Shown: positions 51,944 to 63,976, counted from the first letter of the stretch. The stretch is DNA of 64,000 nucleotides from Allodiplogaster sudhausi (GCA_945643635.1 CALZFC010000018.1:5913001-5977000); one strand, 5' to 3'. A program made the numbers and translations. Notes: generated from the letters alone by a model not told the origin.

Positions 51944-52543
51944 TCATTTGAACATGATGTGTGCGACGCAACATTCGCCGTTGATGTAGACCGCCCGGCA
52001 CGAGTCGAGTAGATCGCTGCTCTCAGAGCACTGCTCAGGCGTCGAAGTACGGCAACCCTAAATGTAGAGACCGCAAAATATGGTTTTGAGAAAGTATCGT
52101 CATTGTGAACTTTGAAAGCTAATGGCAAGAATCGCCTAGATACATACATAAATATATTTTTTTTTAATCTATTTCTTGCGCAGGCAGCAAGCTTACACAG
52201 CGTTTTTTTCATATTAGTTTGCATTTAAATATAGTCAGGGGATGGCGATCACAGAAAACTTATGTACATATGTGTGAAATTTAAAGTAGCCACTGCCAAT
52301 TGGTCTCTGAAATTGCTATTTTCACGCAACGGGAGACCCGCGAAATAGTACGCAAGAATAGTGGCTAATTGAATTTGATTCGTTCATTATTCATAGTTAG
52401 ATGTAATGAGTATTTAACTAATGTATAAAAAAAAGGATTAATTTGTCTCTGACTTCTTCAGGTCTGTGGGCCGACGGCGCGGCATCCATCTCAACAAATT
52501 CCATCGCTAGGACGAAGAGAAGGAAGAAGAGATGAGTACGCAT
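51944..52543 (-). CDS. Small secreted cysteine-rich protein 2
   Basis: Exon 1 at 52543-52454 (MRTHLFFLLFVLAME..., 30 codons) and exon 2 at 52057-51944 (37 codons plus stop) join in phase 0 for 67 aa. The Cys exon begins GCRTSTPEQC and ends GECCVAHIMFK. It has five Cys in total and the family CC near the end. The signal region is less clean than in protein 4 (acidic residues at EFVEMD). Flanks resemble those of the 54097 exon, so the two arose by local duplication. Confidence 0.72.
52238..52370. mobile_element. TTAA-type MITE fragment in the intron of cysteine-rich protein 2
   Basis: GGATGGCGATCACAGAAAA and an internal TTTCACGCAAC match the 19635-19828 family. Ends are eroded. A similar fragment at 54392-54480 follows the paralogous exon at the same relative place, so the insertion predates that duplication. 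Confidence 0.5.
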
Positions 52544-53027
52544 ATGTCTGCTGATAATTTCTTCTGACAACTAAAGGAGCACGAAACACAACACCGTTTG
52601 GCTATTTCAATTTTCTCTCTATTGTACTCGTCGCATCACCCCCAAATCACATGCCTCGCCATTATCTCGGCCAACAACTCGCGAATTCACGCTCAAATAG
52701 TTTTCTCTAATACCGATTCGGAAAACGACAAACTATATTCTGTCATAAATAAAATATGACCAAATGTGTGAATTCAGAATTTTGCCAATATTTATTTCGC
52801 TTGTCATCACTGTTCATATTCTTGGCACTTTCTATTCCCACATGAATGGATACATTTCTTCTCCTTATCGGCACTATATTTTGCATTGATTCACCCAGTA
52901 TTCTCTGACACCGACTGCTCATCTATTTTTTGAGGAAAATATTATGAAATTGTCCCAAATTTTTAAGCGTCTTTATCAACAACCGAAAGAAAACTGTTCA
53001 CAACTTTACATTTATTCTTCTCTTCAC

Positions 53028-53111
53028 ATTTGGATGGCGGTTCGGGGCAGCGCCAATCGCTGCTATGGAAATAGCCAGGATAAGCATAAGAAAGACGGAG
53101 TGAAGAAGCAT
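53028..53111 (-). pseudogene. Orphan signal-peptide exon of the cysteine-rich family
   Basis: ATG at 53111 opens a 28-codon hydrophobic leader (MLLHSVFLMLILAISIAAIG...) ending in a GT donor in phase 0. Length and ending (HPN before GTGAAG) match protein 1 exon 1 (VPN before GTGATT). No Cys exon follows before the next complete gene at 52543. It could be an alternative first exon for protein 2, or a remnant. Confidence 0.55.
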
Positions 53112-53591
53112 CTCGTTTCCCAATTTTTTTTATTAAATAAAAAAAAACATAAGTATCGGTGGACGTTGCTTTTACAATCCCGCCGAACAGCTTTACAAAA
53201 TTTTATGTTCTAGTTCTCATATGACCATCCATGCCTTTTCTTGTTCGCTTGAAGTTTTTTTGCTTTCGCAATTTCACAGGCAAGTGAGGTGATGAAGTTA
53301 TTTTAGTATCATAACTATCGTAAAAAATTCACGAAGATAGATTTGTGAACGAACGGAACAAAAACAATTTACAAGAGTAGAATTCGAGCCTTTTTGGCTG
53401 ACACAAACAAGGGCAAGAGAACACGTGATTTAGAGAGAGGCAATTACAATTGTCAGGAAATTTTTTTTACATTGATTACGATTGAGTTTCGTGCTTCATT
53501 TCATCAAGTAGCTTTTTCATCTAGTAACATATGTCAGCAAACTCTTTCTTTGCCAGGACATATTGTCCGAATTTTAAATTTTTTAAGATTA

Positions 53592-53924
53592 CCGTATTTT
53601 CTCTAATATCTATTAGTGCCCCCCTCCCTATTAGTCTAATACCTCGGCTCGAGACGTGCCTCGAATGGATGCTGAGGGCATGGGATGCTGTTCCCAATGC
53701 ACTGATTGCAAATTCACAAAAAAACAGATCTACTGTAAAACGGATATTCCGGTGATGATTCCATTAAAGCTGAGCAACTAATCCCTTTTGTTAAGAATAA
53801 ATTGTTCTTTACAAACTTTTAGTCAATCACATTGAAAAATAGTACCCTTCCCTCTAATAGTGCTCCCCTCTCACAAGGGGATTGAAAAATAGTGCCCCCG
53901 GGGGCACTAATAGAGAAAATACAG
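53592..53924. mobile_element. MITE of the CCGTATTTTCTCTAATAG family
   Basis: Left end CCGTATTTTCTCTAATA and right end TATTAGAGAAAATACAG (inverse) enclose poly-C subterminal sequence. The interior is clearly related to the 8193-8641 element (shared AAACGGATATTCC..TGATGATTCCATT). A TA flank is seen on the left only. Confidence 0.8.
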
Positions 53925-54096
53925 CATATCAATTTTCCAATCTCCCTAAGTCAGTTCACTTTGTTGTCGCCATCGCCATCTTCAGTGTCCAGATATGGCA
54001 AGTAAGTATCATGATAAAGCTTCATTGCACTTGAGTTAATGTCAAATAAGATTAAGGATACGGTTGCCGAAATGAGTCATCAGCCATGAATTCCAA

Positions 54097-54216
54097 TCAT
54101 TTGGGCGCGACGTACACCACGCAACACTCGCCGTCGATGAACGATGCCTCGCAATCGAGAAGCTTGCAATAGTCACGGCTCTCTGAGCACTCCACATGCG
54201 ACGAACGATTGCAACC
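54097..54216 (-). pseudogene. Orphan Cys exon of the cysteine-rich family (member 3)
   Basis: Exon with acceptor CTAG at 54217 and stop at 54097. It opens GCNRSSHVECSESRDYCKLL, ends GECCVVYVAPK and has six Cys. Compared with protein 2, the upstream region that should hold the signal exon (matching about 52420-52820) is deleted, so no leader is found. It is dead unless spliced to a distant leader such as 55420-55364. Confidence 0.6.
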
Positions 54217-54996
54217 CTAGATGTAGAGAATACTAATTGTAAATATATTTTTGAGAAAGTATCGCCATGGTGAACTTATAATGGTAAGAATCGCCTAAAT
54301 ACATACATAAATATTCAATTTTAACCCCAATTTCTTCGCTAGCTTTAACAGCTTTGTCATACACATACTACATATGTAGTATTAGCTTTAAGGATGGCGA
54401 TCACGGAAAATATGCGTAAGATTTGAAATTGCCGCTGCCTTTCACAATCTCATTTTCGAGCGTTCGCTTGCCACCAGCCTTCTTATTCCAGAGATTTTCC
54501 ATTCCCACGTGAATGGATGGCATTTCTTCTCCTACCGGCATTTTGAATATATTCACAGATTTCTCTTCGCAGACTGCTCATCCCTTTTGGGGGATAATGT
54601 TTGACGAAACTAGCAAATTCTCTTGTCTTTATGTTCGGTATGAATGCATATTCAGCAAAGAAGAGTGAGTGTCTATGAATGGTAGTGGAAAATCAAAGCT
54701 TTCCTCTTATGTTTTATATTTATGTTTGAAAATATGCATATATTTATGAATACAATATCCCTTTTATACCAAGAATACTACAATTTGCTTCCTATTCTCA
54801 TCTCTGGATACTGGACACTAGTCGTTGACACGTGCAGTATTCCTCGTAAAATCTGAGCACATCTCTCATAGGAAGCTTTATCTTAGAATTCATAACAATA
54901 GTTTGGAATCCGGCATAATAGTTCGGAATTCGGCATAATAGTTCGTCATTCGGCACAATAGTATTGAGAAGAAGGCTTTAAAAGGTCTTGGCGCGC

Positions 54997-55420
54997 CTAA
55001 TGGCGACCGTGATGGCCCGTGTGATGGACGATGCAGCACTTCCCATCATTATCACTGAATTCCGCGACGCATCTCGAGAAGACACTCGAGCATCGCTCAA
55101 TGTCGAACTGGCATGCCTCAGGCGTCGAGAGATAGCAGTGCATAAACTGGAAGAAGAAGAAAAAATTAAATTACAACTTATTTTGAAGTATTTACCGAGT
55201 AATCACAAAGGAATCTGGATGTAAAACAATAGCAATTTTGTATTATCTACATCACAAACATTTTTCTGATAAATAGGGGTAAAACTAGACATCATAATTC
55301 GATTTGAAATGTGGAAAAAATTGTTTGCTTGCATCCTATATTGAACGGGTTTAGCCTCCTTACATCTGCATAGGACGCCGTTGCGAGAGCGAGAAGAAGG
55401 ACGACGGCGAGAAGCTGCAT
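54997..55420 (-). CDS. Small secreted cysteine-rich protein 4
   Basis: Exon 1 at 55420-55364 is a textbook signal peptide (MQLLAVVLLLALATASYAD, 19 codons). Exon 2 at 55146-54997 adds 49 codons and a stop in phase 0, giving 68 aa. The Cys exon starts FMHCYLSTPEACQ and ends GKCCIVHHTGHHGRH. It has six Cys, with the CC pair followed by a His-rich tail that may bind metal. The STPE segment before the second Cys is shared with protein 2. Confidence 0.78.
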
Positions 55421-55594
55421 ATCTTAAACACAATTTTTTTTTTATAAATGTCGCATGTCTCGAATTTTGGATACTAAAGTAAAGTAAAGAAATTGGAAAA
55501 ATTTGCTCAAGAATATTACTCAATCATATTTCTCCAGAAGCATTTCTCACACTATTTTCAAGGCTGCATCCTTAGAAATTTATCATAAGCCTTC

Positions 55595-55730
55595 TTTAAA
55601 GGAGGGCTGGATGCAAAAATTACGAAATGACAAATAATGTATATCGGCGAGTTTTAGTCTCGCATGGAAGTGGGAGAAGCTGCATGAAATTAGCCCACGA
55701 TAGGGAAACGGTCTGTGGCGGTGATGTGAA
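55595..55730. mobile_element. Possible TTAA-type MITE terminus
   Basis: TTTAAAGGAGGGCTGG resembles the TTAA-AGGAGGGCG end of the 19635-19828 family. No matching right end is seen. Confidence 0.3.
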
Positions 55731-55883
55731 AAATAGAGTGCATTCAGTCTGGACGCTCTTCATTCAAGATTCCATGGCTTTTATATCGTTTCCACAACGG
55801 TGAGGGGGGGGGGGAGTTGGTTACTTGAGTCAGCCAGCTCTCGCCTCCGTTCTCAGAATAGTCGCGCATGTGTCTATGACGTA

Positions 55884-55884
<1 letters not shown>

Positions 55885-55927
<43 letters not shown>

Positions 55928-56034
55928 CTCTTTCTCTGTCTCTCTCTCTGTCTCTCGCTCTATATCTCTCTTTCCTCTATCTTTAAATCAACTTTTTCTC
56001 CCTCTTCCTCTCCCTCTCTCCCACCCTCCCTCTC

Positions 56035-56086
<52 letters not shown>

Positions 56087-56092
56087 TCTTGC
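55885..56092. repeat. CT microsatellite
   Basis: Near-pure CT runs at about 55885-55925 and 56030-56088 with CT-rich sequence between. The ORF across it is a low-complexity artefact. Confidence 0.95.
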
Positions 56093-56099
56093 GCGCGCG

Positions 56100-58290
56100 A
56101 TTAATAGCATTTCTCGCGCGCCGATACGACATACGCAGCATTCCGTGGCTAATTCAACATTTAGCCAATCGGAAATTAAATCTTCAATTTTGAGAGAGAG
56201 AGATAAAGTTCACCGCGCGAACGACATTGGCACTTTTGATTTTCTAATTTGGTCTTGAAACACGAGGCTACATCCACACGCAGGTTACTAGAATAAACAC
56301 GTCCAAGATTCTTGGAGAAGAAAAAAAAGATTACCTAAAATTAAAAAGGTCGCTGGCGTGATGTTCCTCGAAACACATCATGTGGCGACCATTCTAGAAA
56401 ACTGTTTTTGTTTCTTCAACAAATTTTTTCCAGGAACCTTTAATTTCTATTGAAACATTTTATACTTTACCAATAAGACATTTATATATAATAACATTTT
56501 GTTATATATATATATTTGTATGTAATTGTAGACGCTATTACGTATTGCTTAGAAATTGCGTTATAAACTGTCCAGTAAGATATGTATATCTGGATATACA
56601 TATCTTAGTAAAAAATGTTGCTCGCCATCAGACTCTTGTCATCAGCGACAAATGAACTTACCGCGTGCCATTATCAGAAGCACACATATTGCTCATGTCT
56701 GTTTCAACGGTCTCTGCATTTTTTATTTATTTTCTTATTTAATATATACGTATGAATCTACACTACTCTTGAGTCATATGACCAGCACCCCCCCCCCCCC
56801 TCCCCCCACGCAAAACTACGTAATATCCGTAATATCCGGCAGGGAAAATGTGAGGAGTGCTTGCAAATGTATATTATAGTATAGGCATTTGATATTTTAG
56901 TGGGAGATCGGAAATACGAAAACCAAACACATATTCGTTTGGCTATTTGCTCTAGTAATTTCCGGCCATTTCCTGCGTGGTTGCAATTTATTTTTGCGCG
57001 TTCATGCTTAACCTTGAGACTCGACACCTTGAGGGACATCATACGTTGATTATCATGATACCTTGAGGAACATCGCATCTTGAGTGATTCTTTCTTTTGG
57101 AAGATTACACCACGTCTCCCTTTTCTGTGCGTTAATCAAGTACTTGGATAAAGTAAAACTACATATATAAAGTACAGCTTAACGCCCCACGAAATGAGAC
57201 ACATCCATGGCAAGAAGGATCTCGCATGGTAGATGTTGATGTCCTGATGGAGTGCATAGACATATGTAGGTAATAGAATTCTAGTACTCGTTACTGCTCC
57301 AACTCTGGTCGCTTCAAATAACCAGCACCAGGAAGAGGATAAAAGAAAAAAAAACAGAAAAAGAATCTTTAAATCATAAACATCTCTGTTAAACTTATTT
57401 ACATATAAATATGCATGTACATTTGGACATGTCCGGAGAATTGAAATTCCCTTGAAACTTGAAAATCTTTACAAATTAGATAAAACTGCATTTTCATAAC
57501 ATTGCGTAAATTTCTCCGTACTTTATTCAAGTAAACACAATCTTCATCATTGTTGCACATAGCGTTTCTTTGCTCTTTCTGATTCAAACAAGTAGCGAAA
57601 GCTTACACTTTTTTATTGGCACGTTTGATCTCTACACAAATTCTTACATTACAAAACCAATTTAAAATCTTTATTTAAAGCTTTCGTTGTGCCAATTTTT
57701 TTATTAGTGAAAAATTACACAATAGTTATTTACATATGTATACAGAAATAATGCTATTTTCATGACAATGATAGGACGACAATCGCGGCAATAAAAAGAT
57801 CGGCTGGCAAGGCAGTTTCGTGATATATTTATGCGATCACATGAGGATATGATTTGAGAAAAAGAAAAGAAGAAAAGATTTAAATGTAAACAGATGCCAA
57901 GACGATGAAACAGGGCCACAAATGACATTAAAAAAAACTCCAAATTCATTCGCCAAAATCATGTGTTTTACGATTTTTAAATGCCACTTGGCAATAAAAG
58001 TGTGCCTCGTTGTGCTATTTCTTGGATAGCTTAGATGAAAATTTTAGAAGACTCGTTAAATGTCCGAAACATCTGCCTTGTGGAATCATGTATAAAAATT
58101 CGTGGTATAGTGATTGTGGAACATGGGCGCTCCATGCTCTCCTGACTTTGTTCATATATATATTTTATTTTTTTGTTCTCTATATTCATCAAATTGGTAC
58201 TTTGATGATCACCAGCTAAATTTCGCTTTGGTCATCTCGGTATAGGTATTTCATTTTATTTGTGATCCTTAAAAATTTTCATTTTGAGAA
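56100..58290. other. Intergenic, no recognised gene
   Basis: AT-rich sequence with a C homopolymer (about 56787-56810). A short plus ORF (58010-58219) has a hydrophobic stretch but no supporting context. Nothing firm. Confidence 0.4.
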
Positions 58291-59057
58291 ATGCGGCTTT
58301 TCTCCCTCTTCTTGCTGTTCGCCTTCGCGATGGCTAGCGTTGCTGCTTTTCCCGAGAAGGTATGAAGCAAAAGAAAGTGGGGGGGGAGGGGGAGGGGGTG
58401 CTAACATAGGCTGACTGGGGCCTATGTCAGCACCCCTGAACTTTGTTCAGGGCGTAAATGGGTACAGAATCAAGCTGCTTATGAATATAAGTTTATCGTA
58501 AAGTGTAGTCTACGGAGTGCAGGAGCACCCAAAGCTAAGATAGCTCGTGAAATTAATATTCAATTTATCGTTGATTCGAGGTCGACGGGGCAGAGAGATG
58601 ATATTTGGCCGAAAGTCAACTTCGCAGAGCGAAAATGTGAGAGAAAGAAAGATTGAGGGAGGAGAAAACGACTAAATTAAAAAAAGTAAACATTCGCACA
58701 TTCGAATATTAAATATGAAAAATTATACAAAGGTTATTATTGTGCCATTTTCACTAAAGCCTTTTTTTAAAGTGCACAAATCTTAGCCCTAATATATAGA
58801 TGAATTTTTGTTTCCCATTGTTGTCGCAAACGTCTGTCAAAATTACAAAAAAAAAATCATAAATCTCGTTTTAATTACTAGTATATATTTCTTCCCACTA
58901 ATACATACAGGATTGCTCTCCGGCGACGCGTGAGCAATGCGAGGCACGAGGCAAGAAAGGCGTCCTTCCACGGAAGCGGGTGCTGTACCTGCATGGAAAT
59001 GGAATGTGCTGCCTAGCGGAGCCCACTCGCCTTCAATGGGTCACTCGAAGTGGCTAA
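58291..59057 (+). CDS. Small secreted cysteine-rich protein 5
   Basis: Exon 1 at 58291-58359 is a signal peptide (MRLFSLFLLFAFAMASVAAFPEK, 23 codons). Exon 2 at 58911-59057 adds 48 codons and a stop in phase 0, total 71 aa. The mature part begins DCSPATREQC, is very basic in the middle (GKKGVLPRKR) and has GMCCLAEP near the end, so four Cys. The design matches the minus-strand members, but it is on plus and has two Cys fewer. Intron 1 contains a G-rich run (about 58380-58398). Confidence 0.72.
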
Positions 59058-59547
59058 TTAACACCCAACAAATTTGCTGCCCTCCTTTTTCCTCAGCCAC
59101 ATTTTTCACGCTCCTCCCAGAACACATCACTCACTGGCCAACATCCTTCCTTCCTTGTCCCTGACAATCTACTACAAACGATGATAAATGTTATACAAAA
59201 CTGTTCTCCTCTCCTCTTGCGAACTGTTGTGCAGAACGGGAAATGTATACATACATATAATTGAAATGTCCGTGGTTGCAAGGCGGATTGTGGTATAAAA
59301 AAAAGAAGAAGCTTTATCGAAATGTCAACTTTCGGGTTTATCAGAAAGACATTTCTTCATTACAATAGTGGATGATGCAGCTTTCGGGGAGGTATTTCGA
59401 GAAGCAAGGCGTAAAAAGAAGCCGTCGCAACGTTTCTAACACTCCTCGCGCGTCCAGGGCGCGGAGCAGGGCTAAAGAAAAAAAACTGCAAAAATCGTGC
59501 GATATTTGTTTGCCTCTTGATAGAAGAATGATCGAAAACTTGCTGAC

Positions 59548-59610
59548 CGAGCCTGAGCTGCTTGTCGTCGCAAGGACGACTAGCAACAGGAACATCAAGA
59601 GAGCTCGCAT
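59548..59610 (-). pseudogene. Signal-peptide exon with uncertain second exon
   Basis: ATG at 59610 opens MRALLMFLLLVVLATTSSSG and ends in a GT donor (GTCAGC) in phase 0. Downstream, after CTTTAG near 59470, one frame reads PCSAPWTREEC like protein 5 (DCSPATREQC) but meets TAG at once. The other two frames stay open longer without a clear family pattern. Probably a pseudogenised partner of protein 5. Confidence 0.45.
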
Positions 59611-59771
59611 GCCGTCAACAGGAAAGCAACATACATACATACATACATAAATTATTCAAAAGTTTTCAAAATTCTATAATTTGAAAATAAATTTGTTTTC
59701 GCCATCACAGCATACTTCTCCCCTCTGTGATGTTCTCGCACAGGTCGTCGTCGCAAAACGGAAGAAGAGGA

Positions 59772-59967
59772 GTCTCATGCCTCGTCAGCACTCGCACACA
59801 CAGAAAACAAACGATCGTCGACCTTGGTCCTGATAGTTCGCTGTCGGCTGGCATGATAGTTACTTCAGGGCGAACTATCAAACTGAACTATTCGCAGCGT
59901 GCCAATAGTTCTGAACTATCTGCGCTGTGTGAGTCTCATGCCTCGTCAGCACTCGCACACACAACAG
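59772..59967. repeat. Pair of 35-bp direct repeats
   Basis: GAGTCTCATGCCTCGTCAGC followed by ACTCGCACACACA occurs at about 59771 and again at about 59930. AACTATC/GATAGTT motifs lie between them. ATTCGTAA motifs to the right (59977-60050) resemble the subterminal repeats of the 29950-32299 element. Confidence 0.7.
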
Positions 59968-60313
59968 AAAAGATATTCGTAAAATTGGGTTTTTCGAGCG
60001 CGAAACATTTTACGAATATGGCCAATTGCAAGTGTTCGTAATTGTATGCGGCCTTTGGCTGTCACAGCAAACAGGTCAAAATTACATGTAGAAATTTCTT
60101 AATCGAAAACTCTTGCAGTAATTCTATAGAATGAATCTCCGATAAATGAATCTTTTTGCAAATAAAAATATCCCCAAAAAGTGCCTGCTGACGGTAAAGC
60201 CGAAAGAGAGGCTTAAATATTTTGACACCGTTAACCTAGATCAAAAAAATCGTTAAACCAAAAGAAATGGATGGAAAAGTTATTCGCCTTCGCGAAAGCT
60301 ATCGATTGATGTA

Positions 60314-61452
60314 CAGTCCCGCCCAGGATCTTGGTACCAAGGACGCGTCGGACGAGTCGGACGCGTCCAAATGCATCCTCGTTCATAACTATTGTTCTAG
60401 GAAAAACTAAAATATTTTAAACGGTACATAAGGTTGCTTATAGAGAGCGGGAGCTACTATTAAAAAATTGATAACTTTTTATCATTTAATAAGAAGTTAT
60501 CAGTTTTTGCTAATAAAAAATTTCATTTCAAATATTTTTAAACGAAATTTCTCCTGTACCATTATTTTGTCTCTACACACATCCCCAAATAATAAAATTA
60601 AAGATTGTATCAATGATAACGGAAATCGATAAATGAGACCTTATCACGCATGTTCATATGATGTAAAGATTCGCCTTACGATTCTGAATCTAATTATGTA
60701 ATCAGTTTTCAACAGAAAGTGCCGGTTAACAACATTTTTGATTGTGTGTACTTATTGTTAGCAAGCCTTTCTTCAGGATTCCCCATTTTCTTGGTCTTTG
60801 TCAAAATTTTGGCCCGGTATGATGCGTCCAAATCTAGGTTGCTGCGCTAGCATTGATACTCAGAAATATAGCGGGCTCTCTTTTCGTCTTCGGTTTAATT
60901 ACCCAAGTTTGAGGTAGCGAAATAGCACAGGCAGAGAAAAAAAGGGTTAGGCCCCGCCCCTTCGGCCTGCAAGGCCTCCCTGCCCTGTTCTTTCTGAAGA
61001 AAGTCTTGTAAACTACACACAATCAAAAATACATTGTTAACCGGCACATTCTGTCGAAAACTGATTACAGAATTAGATTCAGAATCGTAATGCGAATCTT
61101 TACATCATATGAACATGCGTGATAAGTTCTCATTTATCGATTTCCGTTATCAATGATACAATCTTTAATTTTATTATTTGGGGATGTGTGTAGAGACAAA
61201 ATAATGGTACAGGAGAAATTTCGTTTAAAAATATTTGAAATGAAATTTTTTATTAGCAAAAACTGATAACTTCTAATCAAATGATAAAAAGTTATCGATT
61301 TTTTAACATTAGCATCCGTACTCTATAAGCAAACTAATGAACCATTTAGAATATTTTAGTTTTTCCTAGAACAATAGTTATGAACGAGGATGCATTTGGA
61401 CGCGTCCGACTCGTCCGACGCGTCCTTGGTACCAAGATCCTGGGCGGGACTG
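60314..61452. mobile_element. Foldback element 2: 1139 bp, arms about 440 bp, TA target duplication
   Basis: Begins CAGTCCCGCCCAGGATC and ends with its exact inverse complement, flanked by TA at 60312-60313 and 61453-61454. The arms (60314 to about 60755, about 61012-61452) match almost base for base. The outer part holds ACGCGTCGGACGAGTCGG. The 250-bp centre has no frame. The TA duplication and CAGT ends suggest the Tc1/mariner group. A piece of its centre is related to 21090-21150 and 28843-28903, and a solo end lies at 46193. Confidence 0.88.
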
Positions 61453-61484
61453 TATGTTAGAGGGTGAAAAAATTGTAGAGAGAG

Positions 61485-61700
61485 CTTTTCTCTCTCCCTC
61501 CCTCTCTCCCTCTCTCTCTCTTTATCTTTCTCTCTCTTTCTCTCTTTGTAGTCCTCAATCACTTACATACATGCTCACAGCAGCCTTTTTTATAGGAAAG
61601 CAAAATCAAAAGCATCGAATCCTTAAGAAATTATGGCATTTTTTAAGAGAGAGAGATCCCGTCCTTCCACAACCTCTCTCTCTCTCTCTCTCTAGTTCTC
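61485..61700. repeat. CT microsatellite blocks
   Basis: CT-rich runs at about 61488-61545 and 61673-61696 upstream of the membrane protein gene. Confidence 0.9.
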
Positions 61701-62008
61701 TTGAATAATAATAAATAAAAAGAACTAACAATATAATTACAATGCGATAGAAACAAGAATGCAAGTTAACACGTGGCTATGTTAATGAGGGGACAGGCAG
61801 GCATGAAGGAAACGTGTGGATCTGGATATCCCACAACAGCAAGTTCGAAATGATTATCAAAATGCAAGAAAAACAACATCGAAAAATTGCTCCGAATCTC
61901 ATCATTATCCCGAGCTACTTGGCCTGCGAGTGGTCGCCTCTCCGATCAGCTCTCTGGCTTTTTCTGCGCTCTCTTTCTCTCCCCTCTCTCCTCGTCTCTC
62001 TTCCCCTG

Positions 62009-63976
62009 ATGGCGCCCTCTCGTGCTGCATGTTCTCTGGCATTCTGCCTCTTCGTGCTCGCGCTTCTTCATTCGACTTCCGCCGGAGAATGCCACCCAGC
62101 CGTCTTTTCTGATTCCATCGAAAACGTCATTATTTACTTCAAATATTCCGAATTTTTTTATATAGCACACCGTGGTACAATTCAACGCCCTTTACTAAAT
62201 GGGGTTCAAACAGAAGGGTGAATTTTGAACGCTTCCAAAAAAGTCATGACTTTTCTTCAAAAAATGTTCCGAATTTTCCAATTTGGCACTTTCGCGGTAC
62301 AATTATTCAATGGCAAATAGAAAAAGGATAATTATGATCGCATTTTGCAAGCTTCATCCCGACTTGACTTTTAGATAATTCGATGCTTCAACTGGGGAAA
62401 TGGAAGCACGTGTGATGAGCGTTGCAAACTCCTCGGCATAGGATACAAATATTGCGTCTACATACTTCACGGCGACCGCGAGACTACGCAAGACTGCGAA
62501 AAAAAATTCGAAAACTTTCGCAAGCGAATCTCAATTGGTTGGAATTTGCGTACTATTCAGCTATTCCTCCCCAGAGACCGATTTGTTTCGAGAATACTAA
62601 TATTTTACACTACATGAAGTATAATTAGATAATAGTAAAGGACAAGAATTATAACAAACGGAATATTTGACGTTTAATTTTTGCAGAGAAGAATTTTTCA
62701 TTCCCAAAAATAGCTATGAATGTCTGCTCGAAGGTCGGAATTCAGAGTGGTACGACAGTCGTTTCTCTCAGCTGAAGGCAATCTGCAACATCGATTACAC
62801 CTCCGACTGCTACCTCGACATCAGAAAGTACCCAAATGCCATCCCCAACCTCAATTCCTATCTTGGCGAAACCCGCATACAACGGGAACCCAAAGGAAAG
62901 ATGCATTTGGCAAACTTTGATCAGGTTTCTGAAACGCTAAATTAATTTCAGTATATAATTTTTCTCTCTCAAGTAAACTATAGTTTTTCAATAACTATTA
63001 CATAAACAGCTTTAATCAAATGTTCAAAACTAAAATAAAAATAAAAACAATTCTTTCGTTTTTCAGGTGATTGCGATTCTGGACGGTACTTATCTTCCAT
63101 TTAATATGTGAGCTTTTTAATGATAAAGGTACACGAAAAAGAAGTATGACTGCTGCGTGCATTAAAACACCGAATAAGTTTTGATATTATGATATAAAAT
63201 GTAGAATATAAAACAGCTCTACAATCTCTGCAGGGAATGCACAGGTGTTTTATTTTGATTAGAAAAATAATTGAATTTTTAAAGTATTGTTTAAAAGTAA
63301 TTTCAGCACATCAACCACGACGACTACGAGCACTTCCACGACCACGTGAGTGTCTTCAAGAAATGGCCTTTCTGGATACAGTAGTTATTTCTCTTTCAGT
63401 CATTATCCACCAAATACTTTTACTCACAACGATCTAATGGGTACATTGCAGGCCAACAACAACTTCGGCCAGTGCAACAACTTCGAAAAGTGCAACTACC
63501 ACCACCACTGAGCCAACGACGACTTCCGCTGCAATGTAGGCAAATCAAAGAAGATTTTTTTCATCTTTCGCTCTTTAAAGCATGAAAAATTAATGAACAA
63601 TAAGAAGTACACTTGGCTTTGCAAAGTCAGAATAATACAAAAGAGAGTATAATGAAGATACAAAATTATCTATGAATATTTATGTTTTTAGCTCGTCCTT
63701 TCCGCAAGAAGAAGCGATGCCGTACCTGAAGCCGATCTACACGTTTCCCGTATGCGAAAATGTTTAAAATATAATAGAAGATAACTTGGTTATTCCATAA
63801 TAATAATAATAGAAATTTTAATATCTGTGATAGAACTGATTTTCAATTCTACAAAAGGATTTTTCCGTTTACAGTTCTTCTGGGTCGGCGTGGCGTTCTT
63901 CGTAGTCGCCGTTCTGATTTCTGTGGCAGTCATTACGCTTCAGTGCTGCGAAATCGGTTCTGCTCTCACTTCCTGA
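62009..63976 (+). CDS. Type I membrane protein: Cys-rich ectodomain, Thr-rich stalk, single TM helix
   Basis: Exons: 62009-62101, 62375-62537, 62689-62924, 63067-63107, 63307-63345, 63452-63535, 63692-63749 and 63875-63976. They sum to 816 nt, 271 aa, with all phases fitting; the exon 2/3 junction has an alternative. Residues 1-27 are a signal peptide (MAPSRAACSLAFCLFVLALL...). The ectodomain has about nine Cys (RCFNWGNGSTCDERCKLL, KYC, QDC, YECLLEG, AICNIDYTSDCYLD). Exons 5-6 are a Thr/Ser stalk (TTTTTSTSTTT, TTTTTEPTTTSAA), likely O-glycosylated. Exon 8 is a TM helix (FFWVGVAFFVVAVLISVAVI) and a short tail QCCEIGSALTS. AATAAA follows at 63980. The family is not recognised; a surface coat or receptor role is inferred. 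Confidence 0.78.

Noticed and set aside
59372..59650. 92-aa basic plus ORF
   Set aside because: It lies antisense to a good signal-peptide exon and has no partner or domain; strand evidence favours minus.
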